Shown here: positions 16,010 to 21,991 of the stretch, one piece after another
Numbering within the stretch: the stretch's first letter is position 1
Layout of the letters: every line of letters starts with the position of its first letter
NCBI GenBank assembly: GCA_947074335.1
Contig: CAMTPG010000007.1
Location: forward strand, 1-21,991
Reading direction: 5' to 3'
DNA from: an uncultured Parabacteroides sp.
GTDB lineage: Bacteria > Bacteroidota > Bacteroidia > Bacteroidales > Tannerellaceae
DNA length: 21,991 nucleotides
Notes under the pieces: model-generated
The model's database searches: none
What the model was told of the DNA's origin: nothing
The model's input: the letters and a program-made list of their open reading frames with translations, nothing else
Translations under genes and position numbers: made by a program

Positions 16010-17959
16010 TTACAGATTTTCATTGAGCAATTCCAGCTCCATGGTCTGTTCAGCCCATTGATCCATAACTTCGGATAATTCTTTCTTCTTTCCGCCATAT
16101 TCTTCATACAAAGAGGCATCGGATGCACCTTCGGGAGTGGCCAGTCGCGCTTCTATTGCCGTGATTTCTGATTCGATGCGCGCTATTTTCTGTTCGGAAT
16201 CGGCAATTGATTTCTCGGCTTTTTTAATGGATTTATTCAGCTCTTTACGTGCTTCGTAAGAGAGTTTATTCTGTGAAGTAACCGCTTCGTCCGAATCGGT
16301 GGCAGAGGCCGAAACCGCGACTGCAGAACGTTCGAGTTCTTTCAGATTATCCAGTTTTTTGCGCTCCAGAAAATCGTAAATACCACCCAGATGTTCGCGT
16401 ACCTGTTTATTGCCGAATTCATATACTTTATCTACCAGTCCGTCCAGAAACTCACGATCATGCGAAACCACAATCACCGTGCCGTCAAATTCTTTCAGTG
16501 CCTCTTTCAGCACATCTTTGGAGCGCATATCCAGGTGATTGGTCGGCTCATCGAGAATCAGCAGATTAACAGGTTCAAGCAACAGACGGATCATGGCCAG
16601 ACGCGTTTTCTCACCACCCGACAAGACTTTCACCTTTTTATCCGAAGCCTCGCCGCCAAACATAAAGGCACCCAGAATATCCCGGATTTTAGTGCGGATA
16701 TCGCCCTGTGCCACATAATCAATCGTATCGAATACCGACAAATTCTCATCCATCAGCTGTGCCTGATTCTGTGCAAAGTATCCGATTTTTACATTGTGTC
16801 CGAGTTGCAGCTTACCCGTAAAATCGGTAAGCTCGCCAAGAATACATTTTACCAGTGTCGATTTCCCTTCGCCGTTTTTCCCCACAAAAGCCACTTTATC
16901 GCCGCGGTTAATGGTAAATTCGGCATGATCGAAAACCTGATGATCGCCATAGCGTTTACCCACATTCTCGGCAATCACCGGATAAGAGCCCGAGCGAGGC
17001 GCCGGCGGAAACTTCAGACTCAGCATGGCTGTATCTACATCATCCACTTCGATGCGCTCTACCTTTTCGAGTTGTTTGATGCGCGATTGCACCTGTACCG
17101 ATTTTGTGGCTTTGTAGCGGAAGCGTTCGATAAAAGCTTCGGTATCGGCCAGCTTTTTCTGCTGGTTTTCGAAGGCACGCAACTGCTGTTCGCGGCGTTC
17201 TTTGCGCAACACCACATAATCGGAATATTTTACTTTATAATCGTATACACGCCCCAGCTCGATTTCGAGTGTGCGCGATGTGGTATTATCAATAAATGCC
17301 CGGTCGTGCGAAACCAGAATCACGGCATTGGCACGTGTGGCTATGAAATTCTCGAGCCACTGGATCGATTCGATATCCAGGTGATTGGTCGGCTCATCCA
17401 GCAGCAACACATCCGGTTTCTGCAACAGAAGCTTGGCCAGCTCGATACGCATACGCCAGCCGCCGCTGAATTCGGATGTGGGACGTTCGAAATCATCCCT
17501 GGAAAATCCAAGTCCGATCAGTGTACGTTCCAGTTCGGCATGGTAATTGGTTCCGCCCATCATCTGAAACTGCTCGGAAAGATGTGTGACCTGATCAATC
17601 AGCTTATGATACGATTCGGATTCATAATCGGTACGTTCTGCCAGCTGTTCATTAAGCCGGTTGATCTGTTGCTCCGTTTCGTGGATGTGCGCAAAAGCCT
17701 TTTCGGCTTCGCTGCGTACCGTAAGCGAATCGGTCAGTTTCATTTGCTGCGGCAGATAACCGATCGTTACCTCACGGGGCACACTCAGTGTACCTGAAGT
17801 AGGCGATTGCAAACCGGCAAAAATCTTCAACATGGTCGATTTGCCGGCACCGTTTTTCCCAACCAGTGCGATGCGGTCTTTTTTATTCACCACAAACGAA
17901 ACGTCATCAAACAGCGTAAAGCCGCCAAACTCCACAGTTAATCCTTCAACAGATATCAT
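16010..17959 (-). CDS. ABC-F family ATPase, complete
   Basis: 649 residues with two complete ATPase domains: Walker A GKNGAGKST (34-42) and GKNGEGKST (near 354), signatures FSGGWRMR and LSGGEKTR, and Walker B/D-loop LLLDEPTNHLD and LILDEPTNHLD. Between them is a charged linker (about 235-315). A long C-terminal coiled coil (about 555-649, KLSYEARKELNKSIKKAEKS onward) follows, as in Uup/YdiF-type members. There are no membrane segments: a ribosome-acting ABC-F protein, not a transporter. Unlike the ABC-F gene at the left edge of the window, both catalytic sites look intact. It is transcribed alone, with a -7 motif upstream and a strong terminator. Whether it gives antibiotic resistance or aids translation cannot be told. 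Confidence 0.92.
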   Translation of the reverse strand: MISVEGLTVEFGGFTLFDDVSFVVNKKDRIALVGKNGAGKSTMLKIFAGLQSPTSGTLSVPREVTIGYLPQQMKLTDSLTVRSEAEKAFAHIHETEQQINRLNEQLAERTDYESESYHKLIDQVTHLSEQFQMMGGTNYHAELERTLIGLGFSRDDFERPTSEFSGGWRMRIELAKLLLQKPDVLLLDEPTNHLDIESIQWLENFIATRANAVILVSHDRAFIDNTTSRTLEIELGRVYDYKVKYSDYVVLRKERREQQLRAFENQQKKLADTEAFIERFRYKATKSVQVQSRIKQLEKVERIEVDDVDTAMLSLKFPPAPRSGSYPVIAENVGKRYGDHQVFDHAEFTINRGDKVAFVGKNGEGKSTLVKCILGELTDFTGKLQLGHNVKIGYFAQNQAQLMDENLSVFDTIDYVAQGDIRTKIRDILGAFMFGGEASDKKVKVLSGGEKTRLAMIRLLLEPVNLLILDEPTNHLDMRSKDVLKEALKEFDGTVIVVSHDREFLDGLVDKVYEFGNKQVREHLGGIYDFLERKKLDNLKELERSAVAVSASATDSDEAVTSQNKLSYEARKELNKSIKKAEKSIADSEQKIARIESEITAIEARLATPEGASDASLYEEYGGKKKELSEVMDQWAEQTMELELLNENL

Positions 17960-17989
17960 AATTTTCGATTTCTCTTTTTAATCCGGCCA

Positions 17990-17997
17990 CAAAGATA
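17990..17997 (-). promoter_or_regulatory. -7 element for the complete ABC-F gene
   Basis: Minus strand TATCTTTG matches TAnnTTTG, 31 bases upstream of the ATG at 17959. The -33 element is unclear. Confidence 0.45.
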
Positions 17998-18029
17998 ATA
18001 CATTATTCCAAGCAATAATCCAAAAAGAA

Positions 18030-18060
18030 AGGCATCCCGACGTGAAATGCCGGAATGCCT
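18030..18060 (-). terminator. Probable terminator of the DUF3108/TapB-like gene
   Basis: A 10-bp stem with one mismatch (18030-18039 with 18051-18060), followed on the minus strand by the T-rich run TTCTTTTT. It lies 28 bases past the stop codon. Confidence 0.6.
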
Positions 18061-18088
18061 GATATCTTTAACAGCTCTGATAAGCGGG

Positions 18089-18760
18089 TTAAACATCCGT
18101 AATACTTACCAGCTCCTTGCTGCTTTGCAGTTTTCCTTTCTGATAAATCTCGGTTTTTACCGGACCGATGCCGCGGCCATACCATATTTTCTGACTCATC
18201 TGCTGACTGATACCCATCACTTTCACGGCAATATCAGATTCTACAATATAACATTCTACCGGATTTTCGGCCACCAGCAGCGTTTCATTGCCGGTTGTCC
18301 GGATATTTGACACCGAAATCGTGGTTGCTACCGGTCCTACTTTGGCCTTCATGCCGTAATCGCCAAAGGTATCGCCTACCGAAACCGTAGCGGGCAGCAT
18401 AAAAACTTCGCCGGTCAGCTCCACATCTTTGGCCACCTGTCCGAGCAATGCCGAGGGATCAAATTTTACTTTTCCGTCGACAACCTCGATTGTTACCTCA
18501 GCCGGTTCGGGTGTTACGGGCTTTTTCTTGGCATCCAGGGTGAGAACAACGCTCTTTACCGCATAGTTTTGTTCATCCTGAAAATCTACCGAGACGAGTT
18601 CGGTCTCTGTATAGTTGGTCTCTTTGCCTTTTGCATCTTTCAGTACTGTCGACATTTTAATACCCGATTTAGCCGGATAAAAAGGCACCTGTGCCTGCAC
18701 TGTCTGAAAGAAAATCAATAAGCATGCCGTAATCAGCATGGTTTTACAATGTCTGTTCAT
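18089..18760 (-). CDS. Secreted DUF3108/TapB-like protein
   Basis: The frame is open upstream to 18952, but the ATG at 18760 begins a proper signal peptide (MNRHCKTMLITACLLIFFQ ... VQAQ), and the extra upstream part lies across a hairpin and a good promoter. That gives 223 residues. The mature part is beta-rich and ends in a stretch typical of DUF3108/TapB-like periplasmic proteins (KIWYGRGIGPVKTEIYQKGK ... SSKELVSI). No catalytic motif is seen. It is probably periplasmic or outer-membrane associated; function unknown. Single-gene unit with a structured leader. Confidence 0.75.
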   Translation of the reverse strand: MNRHCKTMLITACLLIFFQTVQAQVPFYPAKSGIKMSTVLKDAKGKETNYTETELVSVDFQDEQNYAVKSVVLTLDAKKKPVTPEPAEVTIEVVDGKVKFDPSALLGQVAKDVELTGEVFMLPATVSVGDTFGDYGMKAKVGPVATTISVSNIRTTGNETLLVAENPVECYIVESDIAVKVMGISQQMSQKIWYGRGIGPVKTEIYQKGKLQSSKELVSITDV

Positions 18761-18819
18761 ACTATATATATTCAAAATTAATAAATCGTGCAGATAACCC
18801 GGAATGACGGAAATTCTGA

Positions 18820-18859
18820 ATTGCCACATCCGGAGTTCAGAAGATCCGGATGTGGCAAT
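18820..18859 (-). promoter_or_regulatory. Hairpin in the leader of the DUF3108/TapB-like gene
   Basis: A perfect 15-bp inverted repeat (18820-18834 with 18845-18859) with a 10-base loop and no T run. A 7-base segment in the loop (18836-18842) is also complementary to the bases just beside the stem (18814-18820), giving an alternative pairing. It lies about 14 bases into the predicted transcript and ends about 60 bases before the ATG. Confidence 0.6.
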
Positions 18860-18879
18860 CAAAGAACCGAAAGTAGATG

Positions 18880-18909
18880 CAAATTTAACAATATATAATC
18901 TATCTGCAA
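18880..18909 (-). promoter_or_regulatory. Promoter of the DUF3108/TapB-like gene
   Basis: Minus strand -33 TTG (18909-18907), 19-bp spacer, then -7 TAAATTTG followed by C (18887-18880). Both elements and the spacing fit the Bacteroidetes consensus. The predicted transcript starts near 18873. Confidence 0.6.
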
Positions 18910-19015
18910 TATTTTTCACGTTTCGAGATCGATTTTGGTTAATTACAAACAAAACAATCAGTTTCAGTTAATCTTGAATAAAATTTAAACAGATTTTTAA
19001 ATCGAAATAATTGTG

Positions 19016-19023
19016 TATCTTCG
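19016..19023 (+). promoter_or_regulatory. Possible -7 element for the DUF3332 gene
   Basis: TATCTTCG followed by C is one base off TAnnTTTG, 37 bases before the ATG at 19061. No clear -33 element is visible. Confidence 0.35.
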
Positions 19024-19060
19024 CGCCACAATCATTTAAAATTACAACAACTTTACAGTT

Positions 19061-19615
19061 ATGAAGAAAAAAGCGCTAACAATGCTGATCGCCGGTTCGC
19101 TGGCTTGCAGCACACTGTTTACTTCTTGTATCGGTTCATTCGGTTTAACAAACAAACTGCTGACATGGAACAGCAACATCGACAGCAAATTTGTGAACGA
19201 GCTGGTATTTTTTGCATTCTGGATTGTTCCCGTGTATGAAATTTCTGCTTTGGCCGATATTCTGGTATTAAACTCTATCGAATTCTGGAGCGGAAAAAGT
19301 CCGGTGGCAGATGCAGGAAAAGTAAAAAATGTTGAAACAGAACAGGGATTGTATGCCATCGAAACAACCGAAAACGGTTATCACATCCAGAAAGAGGGTG
19401 AAGATAAAGCTGTTGATCTGGTGTTCAACGAAGCAGACCAGAGCTGGAATGTGGAAGTAGAAGGCGAAGCAACCAAACTGCTTCAGTTTAAAAGCGAAAA
19501 TGAAGTGATGATGTTCCTGCCCGACGGCAAAACCATGGATATCGAACTGAACCAGGCCGGCGTTTTGGCATTCCGTCAGATTGCAAACAGCTACGGTTTC
19601 TACGCAGCCAACTAA
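19061..19615 (+). CDS. DUF3332-family lipoprotein
   Basis: 184 residues. A lipoprotein-type signal ends at about Cys23 (LFTSCIGSFG). Residues 26-85 carry the conserved DUF3332 pattern (GLTNKLLTWNS, KFVNELVFFAF, VPVYEISALADILVLNSIEFW), including a hydrophobic stretch that may be membrane-associated. The C-terminal half is a small beta-rich acidic domain. Such proteins are common in Bacteroidetes and in some Gammaproteobacteria, without known function. No export run of acidic residues follows the Cys (IGSFG), so a periplasm-facing location is more likely than the cell surface. Single gene; the galactosidase gene downstream has its own promoter. Confidence 0.82.
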   Translation: MKKKALTMLIAGSLACSTLFTSCIGSFGLTNKLLTWNSNIDSKFVNELVFFAFWIVPVYEISALADILVLNSIEFWSGKSPVADAGKVKNVETEQGLYAIETTENGYHIQKEGEDKAVDLVFNEADQSWNVEVEGEATKLLQFKSENEVMMFLPDGKTMDIELNQAGVLAFRQIANSYGFYAAN

Positions 19616-19675
19616 TTCCGGCTTTTACGGATTTATAAAACAGAAGTGAAAACCACAGGCCGCTTTTTGCCACGC

Positions 19676-19705
19676 TTGGGTTTTCACTTTTTTTGTTTAT
19701 CTTTG
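19676..19705 (+). promoter_or_regulatory. Promoter of the beta-galactosidase gene
   Basis: -33 TTG (19676-19678), 19-bp spacer, -7 TATCTTTG (19698-19705). Both elements match the Bacteroidetes consensus. The leader is about 40 bases. Confidence 0.6.
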
Positions 19706-19752
19706 TCATACAAACAATTAGCACAAATCAATAAGAATCCGACTTATTCATC

Positions 19753-21991
19753 ATGAAACACATGTTTAAAAAGACTCTTCTTGCAGGCGCCCTGACAGGT
19801 TTTGTAATCGGTCATGCCGCTGCACAGCAAACTACGGATCAACAGTCGCTTCCCTATTGGAAAGACATCCAGACTGTCGCCGTAAACAAAGAATTGCCAC
19901 GTTCTTCTTTTATGAGTTATCCCGATCGCAAAACCGCGCTGGATAATAATTATGCGAAAAGTCCCTACTATTCGCTGCTGAACGGAACCTGGAAATTTTA
20001 TTATGCCGATGCTTACCATCAGCTGCCCGCCGATATTACCGAACCGACAGCTTCAACGGCAACCTGGTCGGACATCGAAGTGCCCGGCAACTGGGAAGTG
20101 CAGGGACACGGCACAGCCATCTATACCAATCACGGATACGAATTTAAAGCCCGTAATCCGCAACCGCCCGAATTGCCGGAGACAAATCCGGTTGGCGTAT
20201 ATCGTCGCGATTTCGAAATTCCTGCCGATTGGGACGGTCGCGATATCTACCTGCATATTGCCGGCGCCAAATCCGGTCTGTATGTATATGTAAACGGCAA
20301 AGAGGTTGGTTACAGCGAGGATTCAAAAAATCCGGCCGAGTTTCTGATCAATGATTACCTGAAACCCGGCAACAATATACTTACTCTGAAAATATTCCGC
20401 TGGAGCACGGGTACTTACCTCGAGTGTCAGGATTTCTGGCGCATCAGCGGCATCGAACGCGATGTGTATCTGTGGTCGCAGCCCAAAACAGCGATTCAGG
20501 ATTATCGCGTGGTATCAACCCTCGACGACAGCTACAAAAACGGTATCTTCAATCTGGCCGTGGATGTAAAAAATCATACGGGCAAAGCCGAAAATGTAGA
20601 AGTTTCGTATGAGCTGACTAACGCCAAACAACAGGTTGTGGTAAATGCTACCAAACAGATCTGGGTAAGCCCGAATGCCGTTTCGACGGTTTCTTTCGAA
20701 TGCGAACTGCCGGATGTGGCCAAATGGAGTGCCGAACATCCTGAACTGTATAACCTGTTGATGACGGTGAAAGCCGACGGCAAAGTACTCGAAGTAGTGC
20801 CTCAAAACGTAGGATTCCGTCGCATGGAATTCAAAAACCTCGATCAGCTGGCCGAAAACGGCAAGCCTTACAATGTATTCCTGTTCAACGGTGAGCCGAT
20901 AAAATTCAAAGGCGTAAACATCCACGAACACAATCCCGAAACCGGCCATTATGTCACTGAAGAGCTGATGCGCAAGGATTTCGAGATCATGAAAAAGAAT
21001 AACATCAATGCGGTTCGTCTCTCGCACTATCCGCAGGATCGCAAATTCTATGAGCTGTGCGATGAATATGGTTTGTATGTATACGACGAAGCCAACATCG
21101 AATCGCACGGTATGTATTACAGCCTGAGCAAAGGCGGTTCGCTCGGTAACAACCCCGAATGGCTGAAACCGCATATGGATCGTACCATTAATATGTACGA
21201 ACGCAACAAAAATCATCCTTCGGTAACAATCTGGTCGCTGGGTAACGAAGCCGGCAACGGATACAACTTCTATCAGACCTATCTTTACCTGAAAGATAAA
21301 GAAAAAACGATGATGAATCGTCCTGTCAATTACGAACGCGCCCTTTGGGAATGGAACACAGATATGTATGTTCCGCAATATCCGGGCGAAGGCTGGCTGG
21401 AAGAGATCGGCAGAAAAGGCAGTGATCGTCCGGTTGTGCCTTCCGAATATTCGCATGCCATGGGTAATTCGAACGGAAACTTATCCGGACAGTGGAATGC
21501 CATCAATAAATATCCGAACCTGCAGGGCGGATTTATCTGGGACTGGATTGATCAGGGAATTTTGGAAACTGATGAGCAGGGTCGCCCCTACTGGACTTAT
21601 GGCGGCGATTACGGAACAGATATGCCGAGCGACGGTAACTTTTTGTGTAACGGACTGGTGAATCCGGACCGCGATCCGCATCCGGCCATGGCCGAAGTGA
21701 AATATGCGCATCAGAATATCGGTTTCGAATCCGTGAATCCTGAAACAGGCCTGTATAAAATCACCAACCGTTTCTATTTCACCAACCTGAATGCTTATAC
21801 CATTCATTATCAGGTAATGGCAAACAACAAAGTGGTACGCAAAGGCAAATTCAACCTGAATCTGGCTCCGCAGCAGAGCGAAGAAGTAACCGTACCGGTA
21901 AGCGGACTGAAAGCACAGGCGGGCGTAGAATATTTCGTAAACTTCAGTGCAACAAGCAATCAGGCCGACGGCACAGTGCCGGCAGGTTTCG
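19753..21991 (+). CDS. Periplasmic GH2 beta-galactosidase, 3' end outside window
   Basis: Open from the ATG at 19753 to the window end (746 codons). The signal peptide runs to about residue 24 (FVIGHAAAQQ). LacZ-type glycoside hydrolase family 2 architecture follows: jelly-roll domain (about 70-240, with LPETNPVGVYRRDFEIP and GAKSGLYVYVNGKEVGYSED), Ig-like domain (about 245-355), then the TIM barrel. The acid/base Glu499 lies in WSLGNEAGNG and the nucleophile Glu565 in VPSEYSHAMGNSNG; His391 (NIHEHNP) is also conserved. Family members are about 1,000-1,100 residues, so roughly 300 are missing. It hydrolyses terminal beta-galactosides, probably released from plant or host glycans. No SusC/SusD or regulator is visible beside it within this window. 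Confidence 0.92.
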   Translation, partial: MKHMFKKTLLAGALTGFVIGHAAAQQTTDQQSLPYWKDIQTVAVNKELPRSSFMSYPDRKTALDNNYAKSPYYSLLNGTWKFYYADAYHQLPADITEPTASTATWSDIEVPGNWEVQGHGTAIYTNHGYEFKARNPQPPELPETNPVGVYRRDFEIPADWDGRDIYLHIAGAKSGLYVYVNGKEVGYSEDSKNPAEFLINDYLKPGNNILTLKIFRWSTGTYLECQDFWRISGIERDVYLWSQPKTAIQDYRVVSTLDDSYKNGIFNLAVDVKNHTGKAENVEVSYELTNAKQQVVVNATKQIWVSPNAVSTVSFECELPDVAKWSAEHPELYNLLMTVKADGKVLEVVPQNVGFRRMEFKNLDQLAENGKPYNVFLFNGEPIKFKGVNIHEHNPETGHYVTEELMRKDFEIMKKNNINAVRLSHYPQDRKFYELCDEYGLYVYDEANIESHGMYYSLSKGGSLGNNPEWLKPHMDRTINMYERNKNHPSVTIWSLGNEAGNGYNFYQTYLYLKDKEKTMMNRPVNYERALWEWNTDMYVPQYPGEGWLEEIGRKGSDRPVVPSEYSHAMGNSNGNLSGQWNAINKYPNLQGGFIWDWIDQGILETDEQGRPYWTYGGDYGTDMPSDGNFLCNGLVNPDRDPHPAMAEVKYAHQNIGFESVNPETGLYKITNRFYFTNLNAYTIHYQVMANNKVVRKGKFNLNLAPQQSEEVTVPVSGLKAQAGVEYFVNFSATSNQADGTVPAGF

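Noticed and set aside
16391..17797. 468-codon open frame on the plus strand opposite the complete ABC-F gene
   Set aside because: The minus-strand frame has every ABC-F motif. The antisense frame has Cys/His/Phe-rich, low-complexity composition typical of a shadow, and no start context or recognisable domain.
18761..18952. 64-residue N-terminal extension of the DUF3108/TapB-like protein
   Set aside because: It would cross the 15-bp hairpin and the promoter, and would bury the signal peptide that starts at 18760.
20515..21456. 313-codon open frame on the minus strand opposite the galactosidase
   Set aside because: The plus strand carries the GH2 active-site motifs across the same bases. The antisense product (rich in Phe, Ile, His) resembles nothing and is explained by codon bias of the real gene.

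Overview
The window looks like an ordinary chromosomal stretch from a Bacteroidales bacterium (Bacteroidetes), roughly of the Parabacteroides/Tannerellaceae/Dysgonomonadaceae kind; I cannot place it more exactly. The basis is the gene content (TonB-dependent receptor with a carboxypeptidase-like N-terminal domain, lipoprotein with an SDD export signal, DUF4251, DUF3332 and DUF3843-like proteins, the NagB/PIG-L fusion protein, secreted GH2 galactosidase) together with repeated matches to the Bacteroidetes -7 promoter motif TAnnTTTG. I see no phage, transposase, integrase, CRISPR array, tRNA or rRNA.

Layout. 1-875 (+) is the 3' part of a YbiT-like ABC-F ATPase, followed by a terminator and an LTA-synthase/sulfatase-type membrane transferase (993-2828, +). 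A nested hairpin (2957-3050) separates it from a minus-strand operon read 8013 to 3106: TonB-dependent receptor, BIG2/beta-helix surface lipoprotein, and a small secreted YwqK/MORN-repeat protein. An uncharacterised DUF3843-like gene (8276-9532, +) follows and ends in a bidirectional terminator facing a second minus-strand pair: ComB-like 2-phosphosulfolactate phosphatase and a Gfo/Idh/MocA oxidoreductase. A lone secreted DUF4251 protein (11641-12213, +) ends in a textbook terminator. Next to it is a gene-free stretch with three repeat units at an exact 22-nt period.

12574-17959 is all minus strand: a NagB-like/PIG-L fusion, NagA, and a complete ABC-F ATPase. Each of the last two has its own -7 motif, and a 16-bp terminator separates them, so these look like separate transcription units. 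A DUF3108/TapB-like secreted protein (18089-18760, -) has a well-spaced promoter and a leader of about 110 nt holding a perfect 15-bp hairpin. A DUF3332 lipoprotein (19061-19615, +) and a periplasmic GH2 beta-galactosidase (19753 to the window end, +) complete the window.

How the genes relate. NagA and the NagB/PIG-L fusion point to amino-sugar metabolism, although the NagB domain lacks several catalytic residues. The receptor operon looks like a substrate-specific outer-membrane uptake or binding unit without SusC/SusD. Most other neighbours look functionally independent. I did not find a clear new multi-gene system. The best candidates for something undescribed are the receptor/beta-helix operon, the degenerate NagB fusion, the structured leader at 18820-18859 and the 22-nt repeat.
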